A stretch of 64,000 nt of DNA from Haematobia irritans. Lineage: Eukaryota > Arthropoda > Insecta > Diptera > Muscidae. The notes under the pieces were generated by a model. It searched no databases. It had not been told where the DNA came from and saw only the letters and a program-made list of their open reading frames with translations. The position numbers and the translations under genes are program-made. The stretch lies in assembly GCF_050003625.1 (NCBI RefSeq), contig NC_134398.1, forward strand, positions 87,111,983 to 87,175,982, read 5' to 3'. This document shows, in pieces, positions 22,400 through 35,707 of the stretch (positions within the stretch are counted from its first letter, which is position 1; each line of letters begins with the position of its first letter).

Positions 22400-23834
22400 C
22401 CCAATAAACACAAACGTTTGAAAAATGCTAAATTTCAACAATTTTTCAAACATTTTTTCAAAGGATTAGGGTAATATTCAAGTTGAGAAATTGTTGAGAA
22501 AATCGCGTTCTCAACAAAAAACAGACATTACCCTCAACAGTGAAATTCAACACATTAGCAATAATATCTCAAGTGTTATCCTCAAATTGAAATTCATCGC
22601 TACTCAATAATTTGTTAAAAAATGTTCGATACGAGTCAAATTCAAAATTAACGTTCGTTGCAAATACTTTTCAACCTAAATTTGTATGAATGATATCCCC
22701 ACTTCAAATTGAAAGTCAAAGCCAAAATTCTATGAATTTTGTATAATTTATTCATTTTCATCAAAATAAAATATATAATAATACACTACACTACATAATA
22801 CACTACACTACAATACCAATTGATAAATAATAATCTTATTAAACATATCAATAAATAAGAAAAAAAAAACAAACAACAAAACTTTAAATACCTTAAACAT
22901 TATTAGTAAACAATTTTGCATTGATAATTCGATTTCCTTCCTTTTGGTTCCTTACTTTTATTAACATGCGGGCAATTTGAAATTAGGAACGTACTGGACC
23001 GCGTGTTAGAATTGATTTCCAGCAGAAGGAATTCACAAAATATCCATTTTAAACTGATAATAGTATATGAAATAAACTGACGATGTGATGCACATTTTCA
23101 TCCAGAAGTTGTTGATTTCAACAATTTGTTGTTTTTAACAATTTTAATTAGTTGCACTTGTAATGTTTCTGGAAACTTTTTCTTGTCGATAAGCCACTCA
23201 TTTTTCATTGGTCAGCTTCTTAATGTTTGCAAGAAAGTAGCATCCAAAGATTTTAGTTTTCTGCAAAGAGATTTAAATTTAGTGACTTCTCTAAGTGTTA
23301 ATTTAATTTTTCATATTGACGTACCAATTATTATAAACTATTTGAAGCAGTTCCAGTTAATTGTCCACCATTTTTTCATCGGTCAGCTTTTTAATGTTTT
23401 CAAGAACGTAGAATCCATAATTTTAGTTTTCTGCAAAGAGATATACAATTAGTGACTTCCTTAAAGTTTTATTTAATTTTTTATTTTCACTTACCTATTT
23501 TTATAAACTATTTGGTCATTTGTCTAAAATTTTCCATTTCTTTAATATCTTGCAATTGACCACGAACTTCGTTGCACAAATAAGTATTGAAAACCACATG
23601 GTTTTTTCGTTGCATTTTAGGGTAGTGTTTTGTCAAAGTTTTCTCTTATTATCTTCAACACCTTTTCAAAGATTTCGTCAACATTTTGGCAAATTGGAAG
23701 TAATTCGCAAACAATTTGAAGATGTATTGAAGATGAGCCATTTCAAGTCAAGTTGAATTTATGTTGAAAATTATATTTACCCTCAAACTGAAAAGTTGTT
23801 GCATTTGAAAAACGCTCATCCTGTGTTTATTGGG
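22400..23834. mobile_element. Innermost TIR element of the 21-24 kb nest
   Basis: Perfect 13-bp ends CCCAATAAACACA and TGTGTTTATTGGG, followed inward by 'cgtttgaaaaatg' and 'catttgaaaaacg'. AT-rich interior without a transposase. Contains a direct duplication (23196-23514). Confidence 0.75.
23196..23514. repeat. Direct tandem duplication, ~171-bp unit
   Basis: 'gtcagcttcttaatgtttgc' (23211) recurs in diverged form at 23382, with 'tttagttttctgcaaagaga' and 'tataaactatttg' in both units. Divergence between units is considerable, so the duplication is old. Confidence 0.7.
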
Positions 23835-24359
23835 AAGCCATGCGAACGAACGAAAGGAAGTTAGAGAAACCCAAATCTAGACGAAAGTGAGTGACTGCCG
23901 TTCGTTCGCATTTGCTTTCTTTCGGATATCCGAAATAGGCTGTAAATTAATTAAAAACTCCTCTTTTAATACGGCTATGTGAAATCCAGCTGGCAGTAGT
24001 ACACTTATATTTACTATTTGTTTATAAGTAAAGACATTCTCGTATAAAGTAAAACATAAATGATTCTAAAAAACGTATACTGTACAAAAATACTTATGTT
24101 GCAAAAAAACTAAATATTTTACGAAGGTTAGCATTTTTAATTTAAGGGAATTTTTTATAATGAAAAGCCATTCGGAAATATGTTACAAAAATTAAAAAAG
24201 AAAGTACGAAATACACGGTTCTAAAACAAGTATACTGCACAAATTCTTATATACTAGGTAATTTCAGAAGGTTTACGACGTTTTTGACGTATGGTAAAAT
24301 ACGTCGTAAATGTATGTCAAATACTTTACAGTTTGCGACAGACCATCTCTGATTATGAA

Positions 24360-25908
24360 TCGTAGAAATGTCACTTTATCAAAATGCAATCTGGCAAAAC
24401 CGACGATGTTCTGGATAGAACACCATTCCAGCCATGTTCTGGATAGCTCATAAAAATGTTGTATTGTGGACTAAAACCGAAGCAAGCCTATAGTTGATAT
24501 ACACATAGCAAAATAATATGATTGGGCACATACATATAGCACGGGGTAATTGCTTAGCGCAATCTTCAATAGTATGGTCGTCGTTGAAAATGTTATGATG
24601 TTAAAACAAAAATGTTTTCAGCATTGAAAATATAGCAATTACTGAAGACTTTGTGGGTTTAAATTTAAAAGGATAGGGTACCATCTTAAATGATTGTTTG
24701 GCGTCGAAGAGAGGAAAGTAATGTGTTCTTGTCTTCATATGTTAGTTTTAGTTTTTATCTGAAGAAAATTTGTTCTGATTTTTATATGTGACATTTTTAA
24801 TTCAACTTGTATAATAAAATCGCTCATGGCCATAACTGTTTATTGAGATTTAGTTCCTAAGTATATTCAATTATCCCATAGTGTAAGAATTTAGTACCGG
24901 CCTAATACTACAGCGAAGGAATTCTGTTCGTAAAATGAGCGACAAATATCGTTAAAAGTACGATATTTGCCATTGTTTTACAATCAAAGAGACTTTTCAT
25001 TAAAAGAAAGAATTGTTACGATCTTTCAACGAAATTTGTTCTTCATAGTTGCATGTAAAACTTTCGTACTTTTTATGAAAAATTTTCGTAAGTTTTATGG
25101 CAAATGTTCGTACTTTCTATGAAAAGTTCATACTGTTTGGTAGGAAAAACTGTATTGTAAAAATGTCATTGGTTGTAGTAACAAGATTGAAAAATGTCAT
25201 CATTGCTTTACTTAAATTTTTGAACAATTTTCTGTTTATTTGCTTCATTCTTATTCACAAAATCCTATCACCCAAATGAGAAGTAGCATTCATATGCATA
25301 AAACAATTAAAAAAGGTATGCACTTAAAATCACATTATGAGAAACAATTTTACGTCACAAACGGAAATTTTAGAACTTCAATGGATCTTCTTCGTAATTT
25401 CATCAAAAATGTTTTTTAATTTTTATGAAGAGATTTTAAAGCAGAATGTTTCGTATAACATTCATAAATTCGTAAAAAGTTATTCAAAACTCGTTAGATG
25501 TGAAGAAAGTTTCGTTAAAAGTACGAATTCTTTAATTACACTAGTTTACAAAAAAAACATGTACACTTGATAAAATCAACTATGTATTTTGAGCTGCTGA
25601 ATTCGAAAAAATTAAACAAAAAAATTTTAAGGAACAGTTTTTGAGATATCCCGTTATTTTAAAATTTTCGCTCTTTTTCAAAATACATAAGAAAAGTTGA
25701 TTTTCATCGAATGTACATTTTGAGTGTAAACTAGTGTTATTAATGTAGAATATTTCGTAGACATTTGGTATACTCAAAAAAAAAGTTTTTCGTAAACTTT
25801 ACGAAATTAAATGAATGTTTCTTTGTTTTAATGAAGAATTTACGAAGAATATATAATGAAGAGTGCTTGGTAAATGAAAATTTTAAATTGCTTAAATAAT
25901 TTTATACC
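24360..25908. other. Intron sequence with family G-like blocks
   Basis: 24360-24900 shows nothing recognisable. 24905-25870 has scattered 'actttttatgaaaaattttcgta' and 'acgaaattaaatg' blocks like those of family G, but no clean ends. No gene supported. Confidence 0.35.
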
Positions 25909-27612
<1,704 letters not shown>

Positions 27613-27756
27613 TGGCCGGATGGAGAACCGATTCCAATGTAACTCTTGTACCCATAAACACACAACTACCGCTATAATCATAAGAATACAAGTTACGCAT
27701 ACAGCCTAACGGATCTATTAATAGACCAATGTGTAATGTAAAAAAAAGTCTAATCC
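27613..27756. other. Short spacer and left LINE target duplication
   Basis: Unassigned sequence ending with AAAAGTCTAATCC (27744-27756), which is repeated at 32821-32833 on the other side of the LINE. Confidence 0.7.
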
Positions 27757-27909
27757 CACGGCGGCGGGTTCTGTGTACCGGATTGACCCGATGGACCCCA
27801 TCCATAGGCCAGCGGCTGCCACATCAGTGTACGTGTTGTTTCGTCCGTCTTTTTGTGTTGGAGAAGGTGCATCCCGGGGAGCCTTCTCCGTTTGCTGTTG
27901 GTCCGAGCC

Positions 27910-27933
27910 GGGATAGAGGAGAACCCCGGACCA
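27910..27933 (+). other. 2A-like motif (G-I-E-E-N-P-G-P) in the LINE ORF
   Basis: In the frame starting at 27853 the residues read LLRLLLVRAGIEENPGPW. This matches the consensus (D)-V/I-E-x-N-P-G-P of 2A ribosome-skipping peptides, with Gly in place of the usual Asp and a leucine-rich run before it. 2A-like sequences are known at the N-terminus of APE-type LINEs, where they may act in skipping or as targeting signals. Activity here is unknown. Confidence 0.7.
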
Positions 27934-28514
27934 TGGTATTGTTCAGTCTGCCGAAACCTGACCCACCACCGTTCGGTTTCGGTCAGGTGTAACCGATGCT
28001 TGGAGTGGGTGCATTACCGGAACTGCTCCGGCTTAACATCGCTGCGGGAGTATAGTCATACTTACTACGTGGCAGGATGCTGTGCCAGCGATAGCAGCAG
28101 TGGGTCGTCTGACTATGCAACCCCCGCGACATCTCCCGTACAACAATATTCTCCGCTGCAGCATCTTGTTGTTGTTCCAGTTCCGGATAGTGCATCGTTT
28201 TTGCAATTTAATTGCAACGGGCTCCGAGGTAAGATTAGTGAAATCGTGGACTTTATGTATCGGAAAAGGATACGGGTCGCGGCGATGCAGGAGACTAAGC
28301 TGAATTCCACCTGCAGCCTACGCCATTGTGATGGATACAATGTGCTTCGAAAGGATCCCACAAGAAGTGGTGATGGTGCCTGGCTTTCATAATATACCGT
28401 CCCGTGCAGTATAGACCTATCTCGCTTGTGCCAGACACTAGTGACCCGTATATGGAATGTATGGGGCTAGCAGTCAAGTCTGGGGCTGCCGAGATAGAGC
28501 TATACAATGTGTAT

Positions 28515-29755
28515 AATGGGTTATACGGTCAAAATTTGGTCAATATAAACTTGACGTATTTCTTTCAATTTTGCATTTAAAAAACCTGAACACCCCTCAT
28601 TTTGAAGGTGTGTGTGTGTAGAATGTTGCTCCTATTTTGATTTTGGAATTCACTCTTCAGTTGTCAAAATGCCGTCCAAGCAAGAAGAGCAGCGTATCAA
28701 AATTTTGCTCGCGCATCGCGAAAATCCGAGCTACTCGCACGCAAAGCTGGCAAAATCGCTAAAAGTTGCCAAATCAACCGTTACATATGTGATTAAAGTG
28801 TTTGGGGAACGTTTGTCGACAGCCAGGAAGTCTGGATCGGGGGAAATCGAAAACCGGAAGCCGCTGAGACGACAAAGAGAGTTGCCGGTAGTTTCAAGCG
28901 AAACCCTAAACTCTCTCTCCGAGATGCCGCAAATAAGCTGGGTTTATCGTCTACAACCGTGCATCGAGCCAAAAAACGAGCCGGACTATCGACTTATAAG
29001 AAGGTAGTGACTCCAAATCGCGATGATAAACAAAATACGACGGCCAAAGCGCTATCCCGGAGGCTGTACACGACGATGCTGACGAAGTTTGACTGCGTGG
29101 TAATGGACGACGAAACCTACGTCAAAACCGACTACAAGCAGCTTCCGGGACAGGAGTTTTATACGGCAAAAGGAAGGGGAAAGGTAGCAGATATTTTCAA
29201 GCACATAAAACTGTCAAAGTTCGCATAGAAATATCTGGTTTTGCAAGCCATCTGTACCTGTGGCTTGAAAAGCAGCATTTTCATATCTTCCGGGACTGTC
29301 AACCAAGAAATTTACGTGAAAGAGTGTTTGAATAAACGTCTGCTGCCTTTCCTGCAGAAACACGGTTGTTCCGTACTGTTTTGGCCGGATTTGGCATCTT
29401 GCCATTACGGTAAAAAGGCCATGGAGTGGTACGCCGCCAACAACGTGCAGGTGGTTCCCAAGGACAAGAACCCTCCCAACACGCCAGAGCTCCGCCCAAT
29501 TGAGAAATACTGGGCTATTGTCAAGCGGAACCTAAAGAAGACCAAAAAAACTGCTAAGGACGAGCAGCAGTTCAATGCAAACTGGCTTTCTGCGGCGAAG
29601 AAGGTGGACAAGGTGGCTGCACAAAATCTGATGGCAGGTGTCAAGCGTGAGGCCCGGCAATTCGGATTTGGAAAAGCGAAAGCCTAACTGAATATTTTTC
29701 CTGAATTTTATACTAATTGAACTTGAAAAAGAAATTTAATTTGATTTTTTTAAAT
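28515..29755 (+). mobile_element. DD37E transposon, copy B, inserted in the LINE, right end lost
   Basis: The left end is a decayed TIR (AATGGGTTATACGGTCAAAA versus AAGGGTGATACGGTTAAAAT) after TA at 28513. The body matches copy A to 'ttaatttgatttttttaaat' (~29750), then jumps to LINE sequence without the right TIR. The LINE endonuclease resumes well downstream of where it stopped, so a deletion removed the transposon end and adjacent LINE DNA together. Confidence 0.85.
28669..29687 (+). pseudogene. DD37E transposase, broken copy B
   Basis: Same protein as copy A with complementary damage. MPSKQEEQ start, full first HTH (SLKVAKSTVTYVIK), then loss of one G in the G run near 28840 shifts the frame. 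The second HTH and first catalytic Asp (CVVMDDETYVK) are in another frame. A stop follows KHIKLSKFA (AAG to TAG near 29225). The rest is open: second Asp in VLFWPDLASCHY, Glu in LRPIEKYW, spacing 37, ending FGFGKAKA at TAA. Length ~340 residues if the frame were continuous, normal for the superfamily. Confidence 0.88.
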
Positions 29756-31531
29756 ATATTACTCCACATTTTGCACGGTGAACGAAGAGGCCCCCACGAG
29801 AATTATGGGTGACTTCAGCAGTTCGCCAGATTTATCTTTAGCGTCGCCAGGTCGTATAAATTACGTTTCCTGGCAACTCGTCATTTCATTGGGATCGGAC
29901 CACCTCCCCATAATTCTCACCATTAACCGACCCTCCGATTTCATAACCTCTGAACGCCGGACGTATATCAATCAAAAGAAAGCCAACTGGGAAGGCTTCA
30001 GAGAATACACCGATCACCACTACAGTGAGCTCCCGTCCCCCTCTCATGTTCATATTTCCCAGAGGGCGTTCCGGGACATCATCAACGCAACAGCCGCTCG
30101 CTTCATACCCGCTGGTTGAATTGCCCAAGTGAGGCCCAACTTCCCAGCCGAAGCAGCGGGACTCGCGGACAAGCGTGATGAACGCCGTCGTGCTAACCCT
30201 GCTGATCCTAGAATCAGAGAACTAAATCTAGAGATTAGTAAGATAGTCGACGAGCACAAGAGGAACACTTTGTTAGAGCACCTGAAGCAATGTAACTTAG
30301 GCACAGGAACTGGTAAATTGTGGTTAACAGTAAGAGCCCTCTCGTACCCCGCTACAAGAGATGATGGGATTTCAGTCACCTTTGGCGACGTGACTGTGAC
30401 TGATCCGAAGAGATGCGCCAAATACTTCAACCGACTGTTTGTCGAGCATCCCGAGAGTGATAGAGCGAAAAGGAGAGCCACTCGTCGCATACGTGGTCTC
30501 AGAGCCGACGACACACCACAATTTACCCCAGCCGAAGTTATCAATGTCATCAACAGCGCGAAACCATCCAAGGCGCTGGGCCCCGACGGAATTTCAATGC
30601 TAATGCTGAAGCATCCGGGAATACTGGGAGTTGAGTACCTGACCAGACACCTCAATTTGTCCTTGGAATCACTCATTGTACCCGATGTCTGGAAGATGGG
30701 AAGAGTGATTCCACTACTGAAGCCAGGCAAAGATTCGAGTAAAGGTGAATCGTACAGATCGATATCCCTTCTCTCGCCAGTAGCCAAGACACTTGAGGCA
30801 CTACTCCTCCCCCAGCCTTGTGGAGAATTTTCCAGCTGCCCACCATCAACATGGATTCCGTAAGGTACACAGTACGACGACAGCCTTACATGGCATTTCG
30901 ACACATATGAATAGGGGACTTAATCAGCCCAAGCCGTGTCATAGGACGGTCCTCGTGGCGCTTGACCTTTCGAAAGCTGTCGATACGGTCAACCATGCCA
31001 CATTATTCGAAGACATCGAATTATATGTGTGGACGCCAGACGTACGTGGAATTCAGAGACAAGAAGTCAAAACCCCGTAGAGTTAAACAGGGAGTTCCCC
31101 AGGGCGGGGATGATATCTCCGGCACTGTTTAACATCTAGCTGTCCTCGATTCCACCCCCTCCTGACGGCGTCGAGATTGTGTCTTATGCGGACGATTGCA
31201 CAATCATGGCATCCGGGCCCATTGTTGATGACTACGATCGATTAAATGTCTACCTCGCTGATCTTATTTCATCTCCCACCAAATCCTCAACCGCACTATT
31301 CACTACATGGACGGCGGATGTACGCAGGCAGTTGAATGTCAGAGTCGATGGCGAAACAATTCCGACAACAAATTACCCCAAGATTCTCGGGGTCACATTC
31401 GACAGCCTTTATAAGTCGTCCGCCCATGGCACTGCAATTTGTGATAAGCTCCGCGGTAGAAACGAGGTCCTCAAGTCGCTTGCAGGCAGCACTTGGGGTG
31501 CGGACAAAGAAATCTTGTTAACTACATATAA

Positions 31532-32061
31532 CCCTTTCCGACCTATAGCCGATCCACGTGATAGATTTTCCTAAATTTTTCAATTCTGTTATTTATGTGT
31601 ACATAGAACATTTTAAATTATTAAGTTTGTTCAGTTTGATCCTGTATCCTGTTTTTTTCAGGATACGTACAATTGTTGCAGTCCGGTAAATTCCGGTAAA
31701 AGTCCGGACGTAAAAATATCAAAAAACACAAAATAATCACGAAGTTACTGTTTGCATACAATATTTAAAATGTTTTCTTATTGAAAACACTTGTTTGATG
31801 AAATATTCCACAATTTAAATAATTTTAATATGTTTGCAAACTTACATCTTGCACTCATTTTTACAAATTCGCAAAGTACACTGCTGAAACTACAAAATTA
31901 ATATGAAAAGCAAATATTTACAACGGTTCTTCACATTCTTAGACACAGAGAGAGCATACACCATTATTTTTTTGCCGCTCTTATCGCAGTACGTCATATA
32001 TTAAAGAAATTATAGAGACTTAAACTTACCCGCACAAGTGTGCGTACACGGTCGAAAAGGG
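31532..32061. mobile_element. piggyBac-like MITE (530 bp) with ATAA target duplication
   Basis: Ends CCCTTTCCGACC and GGTCGAAAAGGG (one mismatch), flanked by ATAA at 31528-31531 and 32062-32065. Removing the insert and one ATAA restores a continuous LINE frame (ACA TAT AAG TCA ATT GGC), proving the boundaries. CCC..GGG ends suggest piggyBac, whose normal target is TTAA. No transposase inside. Confidence 0.82.
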
Positions 32062-32833
32062 ATAAGTCAATTGGCCGGTCAGTGGTAAACTATGCAGCGC
32101 CAGTGTGGACACCTCAAACGAGCGATACGAAGTGGAATAACATACAGACCTGTCAGAACGCTGCCCTTAGAACCGCAACAGGATGTCTCCGCAGTACACC
32201 CCTGGATCACCTTTATGCGGAGACAAAGATCATCCCAGTGCGTCAACACAACTACATGTTGTCAAAGTAGTACCTCTTGGGTTGCCATCGAAGTTGTCAT
32301 CCGAATCACCATCTTGTGGATAAACAACCTCCACCCAGGAATGTAAGAGTTGATATTCACCTTCTAGAGCCCGAGATCCAGCGTTACAAAAGACAGCCTC
32401 TAGATCAGGCAGCATACCAGACAGGTCATGAGGATACTGTAGCTGAAGCGGTGAGAAGCTACAAGGTTAATCCAGTTATCGGAGTCCGACCGCCGCCCAT
32501 AGCACCGGAGGAGATAGACCTCTCACGGCAGACAAGGGTAGTTTTGGCCCAACTAAGATCAGGCAAGTGCAGCCGCCACAATTCATACTTATCAGTGATT
32601 GATAGCAGCGTAGCTGACGTGTGTGCCATCTGTAAACAAGGGCCACATGACACTCGTCACTTTTTTCTTGCCCAGCTAAGCCTACCCGTCTCACTACCAG
32701 ATCACTTTGGACACACCCCATCCTTGTCGCATAGTTCTTTGATCTGGCTACCAGCTGAACTACACAAGCATAGAACAAAATGGATGAAACTACATTAAAA
32801 ACTGTTACAACAACAACAACAAAAGTCTAATCC

Positions 32834-33000
32834 AAACTACACAACTTTTGTGTAAAACAAAAACCGAAACAATGTTGTTTTTCAATATACTCCAACATTT
32901 TTTTCTCAGAATCGGTATGAATGAATTTAGGATTTGTGGATTCACAGAAAAAAGTGAATATTTAAATCAAATACAAAAATTGTGATTTCAATTATTTTTA
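32834..33000. other. Short spacer
   Basis: AT-rich, nothing recognised, between the LINE and a family B array. Confidence 0.3.
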
Positions 33001-33785
33001 TACTTTATATATATTAACTTTGTCATTCCGTTTGTAACACATCGAAATATTGCTCTAAGACCCAATAAAGTTTATATATTCTGGGTCGTGGTGAAATGAT
33101 CTTTAAGAACCAAGCAGGAATTGGTCCATATCGCTCCATAATTATATGTAGCCCCCATATAAACCGAGAGATTTCCCCAGATTTGACCTCCGGAGCCTCT
33201 TGGAAGAGCAAACTTCATCCGATTCGGTTGAAATTTGGTACGTGGTTTTAATATATGACCTCCATATCAGTCCATAAACATATATAGCTCCCATATAAAC
33301 CGATCCCGAGATTTGGTTTTGGAGGAGCAAATTTCACCCGAGTCAGTTGAAATTTGGTACATTGTGCTAGTATGTGGCCGTTTACAAACATGCCTAACTA
33401 GGTTCATATCGGTCTATAGTTATATATAGCCCTCAGATAAATCGATCCCCAATGACACATACACATCAAGTCCATAATTGTGTATAGCCCCCATATAAGC
33501 GATCCCCATATTTCAATTCTGGCTCTCTAAGTACCGTGCAAAATATCGATTGGTGATTATTTGTCGATTTACCTATATATACCGTTTTTTTAATATATAC
33601 CACGTATGGACTAACTTACAATTTAGAAGACGATGTTAAGAAGTTTTAAGATACCTTACCATCGGTAATTATTACCACAACCCAAGTAATTTGATTGTGG
33701 ATGACAGTCTTTCGTAGACGTTTCTACGCAATCCATGGTGGAGGGTACATAAGATTCGGCCTGGCCGAACTTACGGCCGTTGTAT
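33001..33785 (-). repeat. Array repeat family B, copy 2 (inverted)
   Basis: The TTTGTCATTCCGTTTGTAAC module, then several diverged ~155-bp units (AGCCCCCATATAAACCGA; CATATCGGTCTATAG), ending ATCCATGGTGGAGGGTACAT and GGCCTGGCCGAACTTACGG. Most of the usual GTCCGTC stretch is missing. Confidence 0.75.
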
Positions 33786-35707
33786 TTGATTTTCAGCTTA
33801 TTACGAAAATCATAAATTAAATTATCCAACTTGTAAGGTTGTCATAAAATTAGTTTCAAATGAAGAAATATTTGTGTTGAGTATAAAGGTAATTGGAATT
33901 TGTCAAAATATCCAAATGACATATTACTCGATCCAAATACATTAGTATTTGAAGTATATAAAGCTTTTTTCAATTACAGCCGTAATTGAACTGAACGGAG
34001 CGAAAAAGTTTTTCAAGTTGTAAAAATTACGGAGCGAAAAAGTTTTTCAAGTTGTAAAAATTAGATAATAGCAAAATAATTGTGTAATAGAACATATGGA
34101 TGAAAAAAAGTGAAATTGGTTGAAAAAAAATTGTTTTTTTTTCGCTTTTTAAATTTCTTCATTCAAATTAACTTCCAGGGCACAACTTCTAAAGCAATAC
34201 AAAGGATCCAAAAAGGCAGTACTTCCGTCCTATGACAAGCCCATGTAAAATTCATTGGAGATGATCCAAGTTTGCACTACTTCCGGATCACAGATTGGTG
34301 ATCCAAAGTACTTTTTTGGAAGCTCTTTTTTTGCTGGGTACTAGTAATTGTGTTTATTACGATATTAATCAATATAATCTTTGTACTATAAATCTATAAG
34401 AAAGAAAATATACAAATACACTCTGAAAAAAGGTTTTATGATTTTTTTTATTATAAAAAAAATCTAAAAATATATATAATTGAAAATACCACGAAGTACA
34501 TGTTTGGAACAAAAATGCAGAATATTCATTATAAACGACATATTTAATAGGCTCACTCACAAGGAAAAAACAGTTTTTTATTATCAGAATTTGAATTATC
34601 TTTCTCATTTCTATGCATTTTGTTTCGTCATCTTGCTCTTCTAACTTCTATTCATTTCAAAAAGATTTCAAAGATTTATATGATTTTACCTTGTGGGAAG
34701 AATTAAAGCACGAACTCCCCGTTTCCGAGGCAAACGCATCTTCCTCTAGGCCACATATTTTTGACAGTCCGTTTATATCCAGTTATAGACCAGTTTGACG
34801 TGTACACGACCTAATTGTAAAGACAAAATTGAAAGAGTGTAATTGTGTGTATATTCCAAAGCTTTTTTCGCAAGTCATTGAATGGCCCAATTCAGAATGA
34901 GTGTAAGTTTATATATCGAGAGAATTCATTTACATATTTTATTAAAGTTTTCAGCGAATTTTGTAAATTTACGAACGTCTTTTTACGAATATGCGAAATA
35001 TATACACTGTAAAAACTGTGAACCCACCAGGAAGAGAATTTTTGGTTAATTTTAGAAAATTTAGATTATTTTTAGAAAATTTTAACTAAACAGTATTACA
35101 AACGGTGAAAACACGACGATATCTCAAAAATAAGTAAATATTTTTCGACGAATTCAAGAAATTTTGTTAGACATAATTTAATTTTTTTTTCAATTATTAA
35201 ATAAAATTTTTGTGTTTGAAGGAAACAGTTGGAGTTCAAATTTGCAAGAATGTCTTTAGTCCAATACGAAGTACCCGATGAACGCATTTGTAGTAAAATG
35301 TACAAATTTAAAGAAATAAAGAACTATTTTGTGAGAAGTACGAATTTCGTAAATCTTTATGCTTCATTTGAGTATAATTTCTTCCCATTTTATAGTTATA
35401 GTAAAGGAAACTTTCTCCAAATATAATAATTCTATGAACTAAAATAAAGTTAAATTGGCTTTAGTGAAATAGAGGTTCACTTTTTTTGAATGTACTAAAT
35501 ATATTATATTAACTTTCCATCGTAAAAAGTTCGTGCTGTGAAACATTCGTGATTCTTCGTGATCCCGACTAATAGTCACTAATAGTCACGAGAATTATCG
35601 TGAGTCTAAAAATTGTTGTAAATCGTTAATCGTCTTTAAAAGTTCTGTTTGCGTGAACGTACATGAGTATTTCTTAAATATGCTTGAGAGAAAGAAAGAG
35701 TTCTTCC
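33786..35707. other. Intron sequence with an F fragment and a short tandem duplication
   Basis: 34006-34066 holds two copies of a ~35-bp unit (acggagcgaaaaagtttttc..). 34140-34338 is a family F fragment (cctatgacaagcccatg; ends TTTTTTTGCTGGG). 35000-35430 has family G-like 'tacgaatttcgta' blocks. No gene supported. Confidence 0.45.

Larger units (their letters stand above)
21789..23943. mobile_element. TIR element nested in the hAT element
   Basis: Left end ACAGCCTATTTCTGATATCC and right end GGATATCCGAAATAGGCTGT are inverted with one mismatch, followed inward by 'gttcgttcgcat' on both sides. Non-coding. It contains the element at 22400. Confidence 0.75.
21432..24351. mobile_element. hAT-type element (2.9 kb) with 8-bp target duplication ATTATGAA
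   Basis: Ends CAGAGATGGTC and GACCATCTCTG are inverted, flanked by ATTATGAA at 21424-21431 and 24352-24359. Subterminal 'gaacgtcaaaaacg' and 'cgtttttgacgt' extend the inverted similarity. No transposase is visible; most of the length is two further elements nested inside. Confidence 0.85.
27791..32798 (+). pseudogene. LINE polyprotein: Gag-like finger, endonuclease, reverse transcriptase (broken)
   Basis: It would copy LINE RNA at nicked target DNA. Likely ATG at 27791, then a shift into the frame holding the 2A-like motif (27910-27933) and a Cys/His finger (WYCSVC, RCNRCLEWVH, NCSG). Endonuclease: LQFNCNGLRG, AAMQETKL, and after the DD37E insertion SLGSDHLPIIL, with its middle part deleted. 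Reverse transcriptase: KALGPDGISMLMLKH, SYRSISLLSPVAKTLE, HQHGFRKVHSTTTALH (shifted), LDLSKAVDTVNH (usual Phe is Val), GVPQGG, SYADDCTIMASG. C-terminus: VVNYAAPVWTPQ, LDHLYAE, and CAICKQGPHDTRHFF. Several frameshifts, stops and two insertions make it inactive. Confidence 0.85.
27757..32820 (+). mobile_element. Near full-length APE-type non-LTR retrotransposon (LINE) with two insertions
   Basis: Flanked by a perfect 13-bp target duplication (AAAAGTCTAATCC) and ending in (CAA)n, so both ends are defined. Order: 2A-like motif, PHD-like zinc finger, apurinic endonuclease, reverse transcriptase, C-terminal region with a Cys/His motif. GC content is visibly higher than in the surrounding intron. 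It is interrupted by a DD37E transposon (28515-29755) and a 530-bp piggyBac-like MITE (31532-32061). The domain order suggests the jockey/LOA group. Confidence 0.88.

Noticed and set aside
30050..30904. 284-residue minus ORF
   Set aside because: Antisense shadow of the LINE reverse transcriptase frame (30129-30863 on +), favoured by its higher GC content.
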